Shown here: piece after piece, positions 46,661 through 58,900 of the stretch
How the letters are laid out: the number at the start of each line of letters is the position of its first letter
Position numbering within the stretch: position 1 is the stretch's first letter
NCBI GenBank assembly: GCA_030522415.1
Contig: CM060112.1
Location: 10,989,001 to 11,053,000 of the forward strand
From: Channallabes apus
Lineage: Eukaryota > Chordata > Actinopteri > Siluriformes > Clariidae
Reading direction: 5' to 3'
DNA length: 64,000 nucleotides
Translations under genes and position numbers: made by a program
Notes under the pieces: model-generated
What the model saw: only the letters and a program-made list of their open reading frames with translations
The model's database searches: none
Told to the model about the DNA's origin: nothing

Positions 46661-47290
46661 GTTCACTTCAGATGAGCTGCCAGTGTGGACTGAGGGACGA
46701 CTGAGGGCTTGGATTTGATGTGAACACGCCGGCCGATAGACTTTGTAAAGCTTTGTATTGCTGGTATACAGTGATGTAAATTGAGTGTGGCACGTTGGCA
46801 CAGCAGCTCCAGGTTGATCCTGAGCTCAGGTTTGGTGGAGATCTGGTTTCATCACACCTTCCAAAAAACAGGCCAGAAGGCAAATTATCATTTGATTTTT
46901 ATTATTATAATTCTTTTAGCTTTTTTCTGACCCAATACAGTAAAAATAATTTGATATAAACTAGGCATTAAATATTGTAACTTTCTTTCTTAGTGATAAC
47001 TAGGCATGACAAAAAAAAGTCTCCTTTACAGTACAGTGTTTGGACAGAAACGTTTGGTTTAATTTGGTTAGGTTTTGGTTTGGCACTAAAACAGGAAATG
47101 AAATATTATTCAGTTATGTTCAAGTCTGAACCTGATGTTTATTTCAACACAATTAAAGTTTCACTTCTTGTTTCAAATACTAAACCAGTCCAGTAAAAAT
47201 CTTGATCTGTTTGCTGAATTTTTGTACATTTAAAGCTTAATCTATTATTCTTTCTCTGTACAACTGATAAAACTCTGGAGAGAGAACTCA
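46661..47290 (+). pseudogene. decayed duplicate of mier1 exons 10-11
   Basis: 46661-46810 matches exon 10 and its following intron (shared GATGAGCTGC, GTGTGGACTGAGG, ACAGTGATGTAAATT, GTGTGGCACGTTGGCACAGC). 47170-47285 matches the end of intron 10 and exon 11 (TCTGTTTGCTGA, GATAAAACTCTGGAG). The exon 10 copy has deletions that break the frame, and the exon 11 copy has lost its acceptor (AAACAG changed to CAACTG). It begins 137 bp after the mier1 stop, so it probably sits in the 3'UTR. Confidence 0.85.
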
Positions 47291-47679
47291 AACTTTTCAA
47301 ACAATTTTTTTACACAGCCCAAAATTAATTTAATACATTTGTATAAATTTGTCAATCAATTCTAGACAAATAGTCTAATAATTTCTGTCAGTGACATCAG
47401 TGGCCAGTGATCTCAGACAGCTTTAACAGAGATATTCAATCCCTAGTTACGTTTACTGTTCCTTCACAATACGATATTTTGAAGTTCTTTAAATAATAAA
47501 TCTAAAAAAAATAAATAAATACCCCCCACTATTACCCAAAATTCTGACATGTTCCTCTACAAGCTATTGGACACTGTTTCTTCCTGTTTCATATAATTCC
47601 AAGAAAAAAAGTTGTTTGTAAGAAAATTTGTGCTTATTTTTGTATTCGATAGCTATTTATATTTTGTATATATATCTGG

Positions 47680-47915
47680 GTATCTGGGTTACTGGGTTAC
47701 TGGGTTACTGATCGGAAGGTCGGGGGTTCGAACCCCAGCATCGCCAAGTTGCCACTGTTGAGCCCTTGAGCAAGGCCCTTAACCCTATCTGCTCCAGGGG
47801 CGCTGCTCCGTAAGCTGGCTGACCCTGCACTCTGACCCCAGTTTCCTAATTGGGATATGTGAAAATTGAGCAATTTCCCTCTGGGATTAATAAAGTTCTA
47901 TAAAATTAAAAATTA
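47680..47915 (+). repeat. V-type SINE, plus orientation
   Basis: Has the tRNA-like B-box GGGTTCGAACCCC, the core GAGCAAGGCCCTTAACCC and the 3' end GGGATTAATAAAGTTC, all hallmarks of this fish SINE family. The TGGGTTAC repeats at its left are a short direct repeat. Confidence 0.85.
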
Positions 47916-48236
47916 AATTAAATATGGTTCCGGTTGAGCACAAACTATCAAGGGGAAATGACTGTAAGACTGAATATTTATTTCTTATACACCTTCTCTC
48001 TCTCTCTCTCTCTCTATCTCTGTGTGAACATCGTTACACTATCAGTTCAGTCTTCTAAAGTTTCTACACCCATTCCATGTCTGAAGGATGTTATTTAAAA
48101 TATTTTGTTTTTAATGTCGTAAGTGATATAAACTATTTCACCATACTTTGACTAAATAAGTTTTCTTTTTTTTCATTACAAAAAAACCACTTTTAATTAT
48201 TTGTTATTTCATTTTATGTGTGTACATTTTTTAAAT

Positions 48237-48242
48237 AATAAA
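48237..48242 (+). promoter_or_regulatory. mier1: candidate mier1 poly(A) signal
   Basis: AATAAA followed within 30 bp by GT-rich sequence (TGTTTTGTCTTGTGT). It is the best-formed signal after the mier1 stop, which would give a 3'UTR of about 1.7 kb including the exon duplicate and the SINE. No transcript evidence. Confidence 0.4.
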
Positions 48243-49185
48243 GTTCTTAATCATATCTCTTTAAGTGTTTTGTCTTGTGTATCAGCTGAATATTTTGAGT
48301 CCTAACCCTGTGAACACACAACACATTTTCTAATGGATTTACTCCACATTCACCGGGGCACAGCTGTGTAAAGCTTAAAACGCTGATTGTTGTAGTTTAA
48401 GGGCTGAGCAAGTCATCAGCAAGGGCATCCAGGGAAAAACTCTGGGCTCTCAGCGTTTTATAGGAAGTGTATTAAACATTCAGGGAAATCATATGTAGTC
48501 TACATTCAGCTTTAAATGTGTAGAGTCGACACCTCAATCTCACATTCAGCTCATACTAATTGTATAAAAGGATTAAAAAATTTTTTTTTGGTGGAATCTG
48601 TAAAAATGACTGACACCATCACGTTGTTTTAGTTTCATGATACATGTGTCTAACACGTTATTTGTACAAGAAATGAATAAAGAATAGCACATATAGCTGT
48701 ATAATTAATAATAATAATAATAATAAAAGAAGACCAAGACTGAGAGGAAAAAGAATAAATGGAAAAAAAAAAAAAAGAATGAACCTTTTGGGTAATATAC
48801 TGACCAACCACCAGGTGTCAGTGTTACTCTTCAAAAAGTGAAAATCTAAGCAGACTGTGAGTCAAAGTAAATCTTCAGCATTGCTCCAGAATATTTAAAA
48901 TTGTATTTCATGTCTAACTGAGGCTCATTCATTTATTTATTTATTCATACATTCATGTAAACTCATGTAAAACAAAAAAAGGTAATTTGTAGTTTTGTCT
49001 AATCAAGTGCAACAGCCCCACTAGTGGATGTAAACAAAATGCACAGATTGATGTGAAGTGGGTTAACAGTGATGACCTCAGCACCTATGATTCTCTCAGA
49101 CAGAGACAGGCGTTCCAGGTGATTCCACTGAGTGACATAAATAAGCCAGTCGCAGGTGTAATGAGGTAAACAAATGCATTATTTA
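48243..49185. other. intergenic, AT-rich, nothing recognised
   Basis: A short (ATA)n tract is at 48703-48726; otherwise no gene-like frame or repeat I can name. Confidence 0.5.
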
Positions 49186-49187
49186 TG

Positions 49188-49425
49188 TTTAATCATTCAT
49201 TCATTCATCCACTCATTTAATTGTCCTGTACAGCTTATCCCACCCAGGAGACTCAGGACATGCAGTGGGGTACACCCTGGACAAGGTGCCAATACACTGC
49301 AGGCCAGACAAGCACATATACACACTCACACACTTACACACACAGACACTATGGGGACTTTGGAAACAACAATTAGCCTAATCTGCATGGTTTTGAACTG
49401 TGGGAGGAAACCAGAGTAACACAGT
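49188..49425 (-). repeat. tRNA-headed SINE, minus orientation, truncated
   Basis: Minus-strand copy with an ATTCATTCATTC tail side, the 'GGGGTACACCCTGGACAAGG' block, a CA-rich tract and a 'GGGAGGAAACC' block. The tRNA-like head is missing. Confidence 0.8.
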
Positions 49426-49834
49426 ACAAATGACTCAATAGGACTGATCCTGGAACTGTGAGTTTAGTGTCTGTCCACTACAGATTTTCTGTTCATCATG
49501 TTTGTTATTCAGGGGAAACAATACGAGTGTAAAATTTCAGCATAAAATTATTTTTACCAATTCTCTTATTCAGTGATCTGATGTTTAGTGATAAACAAAA
49601 GTATGTGTTTTCTCTTAAAAGTACTCCTGACTAGTTTCTGCACGACAGTAAACTTTATCCACTTGAGGTTCTTGTCTGTGATTAGGTTGCTGCATCGCCT
49701 GGGACTTGTCCAATTAAAAAAAAGTCTTTAGCAGAAATGTATACAGAATATGGATGTGACTGGCTGACATGAGAATGTCAAAATAAAGGTCATCAGTGTC
49801 ATCGGAGCGTTGTTTTTTTTAAATCAATAAACCA

Positions 49835-50188
49835 ATGCAGGTGTAGTGGTTAGCACTGTCGCCTTGCATCTCCAGGGTCCGGGTTTAATTCCCGGCCAGG
49901 CTTGATTCCCATCTCTGTGTGCATGGAGTTTGCATGTTCCCTCTATGCTTGGTGGGTTTCCTCCGGGTACTTCGGTTTCCTCCCACAGTCCAAAGATATG
50001 CAGGTTAGGCTAATTGATGTTCCCAATTATGTATGTGTGTATGTGTGTGTGTGTGTGCCCTGCGATGGATTGGCACCCTGTCCAGAGTGTACCCCGCCTC
50101 GTGCCCTAAGCCTCCTGGGATAGACTCCAGGTCCCCGCGACCCTGAATACAGGATAAAGCGGTGTATAAGATGAGTGAGTGAGTGAGA
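49835..50188 (+). repeat. full-length tRNA-headed SINE, plus orientation
   Basis: Head GTGTAGTGGTTAGCACTGTC, slightly damaged B-box, full body and a GAGTGAGTGAG tail at 50174-50188. Confidence 0.88.
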
Positions 50189-50722
50189 AATCAATCCAGA
50201 TCGACTGACGACTGCAGAGATAATGACAGTTTGATATTCACACCAGCAGCCGTATGTTCCACTGAGGTACACTGATGTACATACACAAACATACTCAAAT
50301 TATGCTTTAAAAAGATTTAATCCTTATTACTGTATTCAAATAGTTGCTGATGCTTGTGGTTTGTTAGTCCTTGCCTTTGTATCCTGCTTCATATTTGGAA
50401 TATTAAACCACCACCAGATGTCAGTGTTACTCTCCCTATAAAAAGTTAAATTCTAAAAAAGCAGCCAGTGGGCTTCAGTATAGTTTCTACATTGCTGCAC
50501 AAAATTTAAAGTGTATTTTGTGTTTAACTGATGACTCATTTACTCACACATTTATTCATTCGTTCGTTCATTCATGCAAACTCTACAAGCACAGACCTGA
50601 GGTGAGATACTTACCCCTTTACCGCCAAAAGTGAACCAGGTGCTAGTTCAGTAGAGAGTCTTCTAATAACTGGTTTTGTTTTTCCATGGGCTAGAGAGTC
50701 AAGTCATTACATCACTGTATAC

Positions 50723-51544
50723 CAGGGTTTGACATTTGCACCCGCCCACCCGCCTAATGCGGGTAAAATTCGGCTGTGGCGGGTAATAACTTTAGTCACA
50801 CTAGCCACTTTGGCGGGTAGTTTATTCTTTGGTATTGTAACGTCCTTCGGTATAGAAGAAAAAAAACACGCTTTTACTTCCTGCTTGGTGTGTGTGTGTA
50901 TCATTTCCTTAAAGGGCTATTGCTTCTCAACAGGATGAGAATGTTTGCCCCTTTCGCAGGTTATTTACTGATTATATATAAAAAAGTAATCACTATTAAA
51001 ACCTATTTAGATTTCATGTTGAATGATAGAAAATTCATCAATTGATTGAGTTACGTCACACTATAAAGAGTCAACACAACAAGATAGACCAGAGTCCATT
51101 GTCCTAACTCAGAATTCTGATATAATAATACATAATGAATAATAATACCTGATAATAGTACACATAATAACACTAAAATGATAAATGTTCTGAGTTGCTG
51201 TATTTTTAATATCAGAATGAGTTCAGTTGTACTGAATCTGTTATTTTTCAATGTCATGTGGTAAGAGGCTTGAATTTAAGTTCAATAAGCAGAATATACT
51301 GTTCATGTTTGCATGTTTTTATATTGGGATCTTAACAGTACTGAATACTTGACTACTACTATAGTGATACAGTGTATGCTGTCATTTATAAGTAAATCTA
51401 GATATAACAAACATTAACGTATCATGGTGGAGAAAAAACTGCGATTTTCTGGTAACAAAATTGTGGCTAATAAAAAGGCTGAATGGCGAGTGACTCCGGA
51501 AATCCACTAACCACAGTGAGCAGAAAAGTTAATGTCAAGCCCTG
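50723..51544. mobile_element. hAT-like non-autonomous element
   Basis: The ends CAGGGTTTGACATTTGC and, inverted, CAGGGCTTGACATTAAC are a terminal repeat common to fish hAT elements. The flanks CTGTATAC (50715-50722) and CTGTGTAC (51545-51552) look like an 8-bp target duplication with one later mutation. 822 bp, no transposase. Confidence 0.8.
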
Positions 51545-51552
51545 CTGTGTAC

Positions 51553-52874
51553 GTCTCTACTTTCCCGGTAATGTGAGTGGCTCACGTTTTTTGCTAGCGG
51601 CAAAGATAAAAAATAAATACAATTAAAAAATGCTTGTGGCAAGCACATCAACAACACCAGCAAACTTCAACATGGCACTGCGGGCAGTTCTCCTGGCATT
51701 GCATCACTTTGGCATCAGATCATCATTACTAGAAAACATCTGAGCTGTCCATTCAGTCCATTTTTTATAGATGACCCTATAATCCCGCCCCCAGCCCCTG
51801 ACATGAGTGGTTCTTTGTTTTATCCCAGCAAAGTGTTGGTGCCGTCATGGAACTTATTTCTCTGTCTAAAGGCCGGTGCTTTGGCTGTTAGAAAACAAAG
51901 AACCGGTTCGAAATTCCGGAAATACTGTAGCTCCGGAACTGCCTTGGTGACAAAGGGAACCCGATAACCATGAACATGTCCTGTATCACTGAGCTGTTGG
52001 GAGCTACGACCTAAAATCCCACTAGAAGTCTTTAAAGGCTAAACTGCCCATTCACTGAATCAACATGCTCACTGGAATATCAAAAATCTATGATTGACAT
52101 AAGACAAAACAGAGTCAAATTTATTCATGCATTAACAAAATACTACAACATTAATCAATATAAAGGTAGTACTGTAGTAACATGTTGCTGGAGAAAAGTT
52201 GTGAAGGAACTGGTTATGTATGGAAAACATTACAGTACCTACGCCTCTCCAGTGCTCTCTCTATCTCTCTCGCTTTCTCTCTCTCACGTGTGTACCATCT
52301 GCGGTTGTGTCCTCAGGGGGTCGAGATCTAAATGTCACCCATCAGGCTGAAACTCACAAATTACAACAGGGAACACGGGTAACCTTAAAATATTCCACCC
52401 TACTCCAAACCATGGACAAAAGGAAAGTGATATTTCAATATGACAAAGGTGACTGCACTGCTGAATGACACTGTGTTGTGGTAGGATGGATGTATGATGT
52501 CATTAAGTCCCCTGGGAGCTACTAAAGGGCAATTCACATCGTAAACCTGGCAAAATTTATAAATCCATGTACAGTGGGTTCAGAATATATTCAGACCTTC
52601 ACAGATGATTGTATTATACTGTACATTCAGTGACTCTAAATGTCCTTGAAAGCCCATGAACCTCATAGTACATCTGTGGAGGTACTGCACATGAAGAGGG
52701 CAGTTTACAACACATCCACATCCCGTCTCTATGAGTTTGATGGAATCTGGCATGAAGAATGATAGAAACCACCAACATTTATGTTAATATTTTGACAGCA
52801 AAATGAGATAAATCCATTTTTGCAGTTTTAGTAATTTTTTTTTCAAATTAAACAAGCAGTTTTGCAATCTAATA
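51553..52874. other. intergenic, nothing recognised
   Basis: About 1.3 kb with a (CT)n tract at 52255-52285. Short open frames have no family resemblance or splice context. Confidence 0.5.
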
Positions 52875-53386
52875 CAGTGGAACCTCGGATTGCGAGTAAC
52901 GCGGTTTGCGAGAGTTCCGCAAGACGAGCAAAGATTTTTAATAAATTTTGGAAAACGAACAAATCTTGGTTTCCTAGTACCAAGTATCACACATGCACTT
53001 CTTGTTTTGACGGCGAGCGTCACGTGATCACAACTGAGCCAAAGGTTTTCCTCTCTCTTGTGCTGCGGAATTGTGGGTAATCATCTCTCCTGCTGGGTCT
53101 TAGTGTTCGTCTCTTACTGGTATAATCAACATCCGTGCACGCGATTGTACTGTTTACTATAACACTGTGACAAAGTGTGTGTGCGTAAAACATATTTTAT
53201 GTTGTGTCTGTATGTGTGTGTACAGCACACGTGTAAAGTAAAAGCAAGTCTCATTAGAGAGGTTAAAGATCCATTTTCTCTCTCTGCTCACGGCTTATTT
53301 CTCTCTTCCTGCTATTTGCCTGCTCTGTGTGTCTGTGTTCGTGCGCGTCAGTGGATACCGTGCCCCCGTAATCCAAGGTTCCACTG
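52875..53386. mobile_element. complete pogo/Tigger-like MITE
   Basis: The ends CAGTGGAACCTCGGATTGCG and, inverted, CAGTGGAACCTTGGATTACG are flanked by TA on both sides. It is 512 bp and its ORF-like stretches are non-coding. It is the best copy of the family also at 21422 and 45818. Confidence 0.85.
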
Positions 53387-53476
53387 TACAGTATATTAAA
53401 TTAAATTAAATATCATTAAAATTACCTATTAGTTGATTGAACTATATCTATATATTTATATATCTATATCCAGTAT

Positions 53477-54831
53477 CAGTCAAACGTTTGGACACACCTT
53501 CTAATTCAATGTTTTTGGTTTAGAGATTTATTTTCTACATTCTAGAACAATCGTGGACATTCAAGTACAAACATATACTTTTGCCTCACTTGTAACTACT
53601 GAATAATTTATAGTACTTACTAAATAACATACTTTAGAATAACAAGCCTGGACACTTCCTTTTAACTACTTCATAACACAATGACCAGGAAAAGAAAGCC
53701 AGAGTATATTACATCAGCAATCCTTTAGCAATAATAAATAGGCAGTACAGTAGTCCTTAAGCTTGAATGGTTTAAAGCCATTAATTATTTATGCATTGTT
53801 GTATTGTGGCAATATTGTAAATTATAGTCCACTATAAACACTGCGATAAGGTTTTTCAAGGTTTACTATTGCTCACAGCTCAGCCAGTGATGAAGATATT
53901 TTTTTTTTTACATTACCCCGGTACTGGAATACTTTTCCATGGAATATAAGGAACAGTGGTTTATAATGTTTTATTTTGTTTTAATACCATTATTGTTTTT
54001 TTTTTAATCTACATAAAAAAACTACTTGTTTAAACTTGTCTTATTCCAGTAATTTTTTAAGTTAATTATTGTTAAATTAATGAATGTGCTTTATTTAAAA
54101 CACAGACACAAACATAAAAAAACTATGCCTTTTCAAAAAGGTCACAATTTTGGCCTGCATCCAGCAAAGAAATTATTTTTGAGAAATGAGAAAGCAGATC
54201 TGAAATTACTGGAATAAAAAACTATTTTTTAAACCCGATATTAAAAACCTGAGAGTGCTGAACTCTCAACTTTGTGGAAGAAACAAATCATGAAAGGGAA
54301 TCACTTAAATGCAGGTGATGTTGCATTGTAAAATAATAGCCAGTAGAAATCAGAGCTAATGTTTAACAGTGAAAATAGCAGCATTTGCATAAACAGTACA
54401 GACATGGGACAGTCAGAGGATTGGGACTAAACAGCTGTGTGGCCATAAGAAAACCATTTGTTACTGAGATTATTCAGAGAAACATCCTTCAGTTTTCTAG
54501 GGAGCATAAAGATTGGACTTTGGAGCGATGGAATAAGGTCATGAGGTCTGATGAGTCCAGATTAAGCCTGTTCCAGAGTGATGTGAACATCAGGGTAAGA
54601 AGGGAAGCGCATGAAGCGATGCAACCATCATGCATAGTGTCCACTGTACAAGCCTCTGGAGGCAGTGTTATGATCTGGGATTGCTTCAGTTGGTTAGGTC
54701 TAGACTCAGCAATATTATGTGGCAATAAAATGAAGTCAGCGGACAACCTGAATATCACATCTATGGAGTTTTTAATCCCTGATCGCGCAGGTATATTCCA
54801 GGTCTCAAATTGTGAAAGAGTGGAAGCATGA
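53477..54831 (+). pseudogene. Tc1-like transposon with broken transposase
   Basis: The left end reads CAGTCAAACGTTTGGACACA. The frame 54385-54831 is Tc1 transposase: KPFVTEIIQRN, FSREHKDWTLERWNKVMRSD with the catalytic 'SDES' aspartate, and GGSVMIWDCFSWLG (family 'GGSIM.WGCF'). The N-terminal DNA-binding part and the last catalytic glutamate region are missing or eroded. No right terminal repeat found, so the left end and the coding part may belong to different copies. Confidence 0.75.
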
Positions 54832-54849
54832 GGAATCTTTGAGTAAAGT

Positions 54850-55900
54850 TCAAATGAAACAAAATGAAATGTAATCCAAATAACCATTATCCTTTATTCT
54901 CAAGTCTCTCACTTTTCTTTTTTCACCACCTTACTATTCGAGACTAGTTTTCATGCTCTGTGATTTCTTCAGTCACCCTTAGCACAACTTGGCACTACAT
55001 TGTACACACATCATATTACTCAAGTTATTTCAAATGATCTTAACAATCTATGCAGGACTTTTTTCCTTGCATCCTATGTGCACCTGTCTGTATATTTCTG
55101 TCCTTGTCTTGTATGCTGCTTGTCATGTTAGATGTAGGAGCATTACTCTTAGAGCAAAAGAATTTCTTTGCCTTTGTATGCTCTGTACTCTGAAAGGAAC
55201 ACAATAATTAATCTGAGTTGACGTTCCTGTTTTGTATTAATTGTAGCAGCAGCAGCAGTAGTAGTATTTTTAGCATTATTAGTATTATGCTAAGTGGCAC
55301 TGTTGAAATTGCATCGTGTCAGTAGAGTGGTGTTATTAGTTTCCTTTTTTTAACAATAGCAGGCGATATCAGCTAACATGAACACATGACCCTGTCTCAT
55401 CATGCTCACTGTAATGAGAAGGAGAGGCGAGGGGCTTGACAACAAAGGAGACTCACCGCCTCATAAATGCCATGGCAACCCTATGAATATCACACACGAG
55501 ACTGAACGTCTCGGCTGCTGACACAAAGAGAAAGAAAGAGAGAAAGAGAGAGAGAGAGGGGTTTTACTCCTTCAGCACACACACACAGAACAGAAACATT
55601 AGGCAAATTAGAGTGGTGTGCGGTAGGAGATTTTCCTGTCAGTGACAGACAAAGAGCCACCGTCATCCAGACACAACACACACACGGGGGGCTCACAGCC
55701 AGTCACACACACACTTACACACACACTCAACCAATCAGCTGTCTTTCTAACTGATAATTTGCTTTCTATTCAAATGGATTATTGTAAATTCCTCAATCAG
55801 AATTATTCATTAGATCAGACAAGCTGAACTGATGACCTTGATCAGTTCTCACCGGTTTAACGCTGAATGACGACAAGACAGACGAAATTAGATTGTTTTT
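54850..55900. other. intergenic with purine/pyrimidine tracts
   Basis: Contains a (GCA/GTA)n-like tract near 55246-55268, a GA-rich tract at 55527-55560 and CA-rich patches at 55576-55720. No gene seen. Confidence 0.5.
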
Positions 55901-58900
55901 TTTCTTTTTTAAAAACAATTTAATATATCAATATATAGAGATATGTATCAACAGCTCGATTTTCATAGAAATGTGAGTGAGACCATTTTGGCATACGGTA
56001 CAGATATCCCATGTAAGTACAGCGTTGCTAGGTTAAACCCCCGAGTACCCTACACCCCCACAAAACCCTACACGCGGGAAGAAGGAATAAAAACATTAAA
56101 GAAAATAACATTGTTGAAAAATATACACAAAACAAGGCACCAATAAATTAAACTCATAATCCTCGCTTTCAACACGTAGTCTATTACACAGAATTAAATA
56201 CACCATCAATGCCTACTTCTGCAATGATTTACTGTTAAGAGACTTATTAAATTATAATAATAATAATAATAAAAAAAAAGAAAATTCAAAGGAAAAAAAA
56301 CACTTTGGCTGATTAATTTTTAGTTACAATCAAGTAGTAAAGAAATCCAGTGCGTTTAAACTGTACAAATAAAATTTCCGGTCTGGTCTACACTCTTCCG
56401 TCTGCTTCCAGGTGACTAATATAGACAACTTTTTACAGAAATGTTTCAAACATTATCAAAATTTCCGCCATATGAAAAGGTATTTACAAATCTTGATTCC
56501 AGCCCAGTGGACATCCCGCCCGCCCGCCCGCCCCCTTGTCCCTCCCCCTATGTAATCATTTACACAGTGCAGAAGGCTTCTCAAAAGTTTGTGCAACAAA
56601 CAGTGTAGAAAATTTTTTTTTTTCCTGTAGGAACACGTTAAAGAAACGGTTCGCTGAGAGAAAATATCTGCTTCCTGATACTGTACAAAAAAAAAAAAAA
56701 AAAAAAAACAGGAAAAAAGAGAGATGTGTCTGGACATTTGTTCAAGTAGCACATGATCGGTTGAGGGAAAATCAAAACGGAGGTCGTTATATTCACAGAT
56801 GACAAAAGACCCAGGGTGAGAGGGATCCAGCGTACAGGCAAGTCAGCAGTACTGTTGTGTTGTGGAGGATGGATCAGTAGGGGGCGCTCTGCTCTCGGAG
56901 TGTACAGCCGTGACGAAGCAGCGGTGCGAGGTTCCACGACAGCTTCCCGGCTCGTTCTTCTGCTTTGCCCAGCGTGTTTTTTTTTTTTCGGCACGAGGGA
57001 AAAGTATAGCCCTTTCAAAAACATCCGTTCTAGGATGAGTGAAAAGTGGACGGGTTAAAAAAATGCCGTTAGTGGTGAGTGATGTCATGTGATGTGATGA
57101 TATGACATGACAGAGGGGAAGGAAGGAAAAAATGAACGAAGGAAGGAAGGAGCAGCACGGTGCAACCCTGCACTGCACTGCAGGAAGGCAGGGATTACCT
57201 TCAGATATGCATAGAGTAAGAGAATATAGAAAGCACTGACATCTACTGAAAGGTCGGGGATTAGTCGACGTCTAAACGCTTGGTGTAGACCTTAACAGGA
57301 ACCGCGCAATAAATTATCATCACGAACACGTGAAACCAAACTCAAAGCCTCCGAGTACCCCTTTAAAAGAAGACAAGCGAGCTCGAACGCAGCACCTGGT
57401 AAACCTGGGACAAAATGCGCAGAGCTCTCATCTTTAAACGGTAAAAACCACTACGAATCGTTATGTACACTTAGAAAAAACACCAGATCTACTCTGGAGA
57501 AAGACGAGTCATAAAATTACCCTGTATTGCTTGTGTAAGATTTGTAAAAAACAAAAACAAAACAAAACAAAATATCGTAGAAGTACGCCGTTGTAATCAT
57601 TAGACATATTGTTAAATAATGTTTTGGAAGTATGAATCAGGAAGAGTGAAGAGAAGTCCATAAAGATTATGGGTTAAAATATCCAAACACCAGGACTTTC
57701 ATTGCTTTCAGTGTTAAAACCTTGGCAGTGCAAAACAAAAACTGTTAATGCGACTACAGGAACGTATCTCGTTCTCTATCAAGTACAGAAGATTGACCAG
57801 CGCAGCATGTTCCTCTACTGTAATTCATGCTCTTTTGTAACAATGGCGTCAACAAGCCACGGAATGTCTGAAACGAGTCTCTAGATTCCTCCAAGCCACT
57901 TGTTTCTCACACTTTGTTTCCATGTCATAAAATAAAATGCATATGCTAACGGAATGCACTAAGATCACTTTAGTAAGATTTAACACCCAGTGGTTTATTT
58001 TCCCTTCAGCATATCATAGCATCCTCGCTTGCTGATTAGCAGGTGTTAAAAGCTCCCTCTTATATAAAAGCTCCTCTCTGTTCATGTTATGTTTAGGAAA
58101 AAAATTCTAAGGAAAGAAAAAAGGAATAAAGACTAAAATTCCACACTGAGACCATAACAAGCATTTTACACAGCAGCACGAAGTAGCTAAGCACAACAGC
58201 AGCAGCACAATAGCCTACTAGCTAACTAGCTAGGCTTAGCTGTTCCAGTTACAACCCTGCTAGCCAGCTAGCTTCTTTTAGTAGATTTTTTTTTTACTTC
58301 AGTAACCATCTTTTGCTATTCAGTTTTTTTTTAATCAGCTGGTTAGCTTTAGAAAATCATCCTTCACTTCGTCCTATTTATTTTTTTCAACAAAAAAACA
58401 ATGAACTGATTTCCAAAGAAAGGAAGTAACATATCTGAATAACGCTGTGTAATATTTAGAGCTGTGAATCGCACATAGACTGACTGTCGACTCGATTGCA
58501 TTTGCTTTCTGGGCTTTTTTACTGAATCGGTTGAATATAACGAATGTTTGCTGTCTGATTTGTCTCAAACAGTTATATTTCTTAAAGATGTTAAAGTAGT
58601 AAAAACTACTAAAAGTATCGATTATGCTTAATTATATATATATCTTGTGTTGTCGTGTTTTAAAATGTCATACAAAGCGATTATCTTTTTTTTTTTCCTG
58701 CCAAACTTCTCCACCACACTCCAGTCTAGTAGGAGGCGATATTGCAACAACTGTCCATGAAGTAAGAGAATCAAAGTCACAGACATTTGAAAGTTTACCT
58801 TATTAGTTCAAAAAGCACGCCTTGATTCTAAATTGAAAACCAATCCATTGATTTAATTAACCGTATCAATCAACAAAAAAATCCTTCAAACTGCATCATT

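Noticed and set aside
49835..49900. tRNA genes suggested by A and B boxes here and in the other SINE copies
   Set aside because: The heads do not fold into complete cloverleaves and continue into the SINE body; they are SINE promoters.
56456..57178. Several overlapping frames near the C-rich patch
   Set aside because: Frames on both strands overlap with homopolymer translation (K and F runs) and no motif; no real coding signal.
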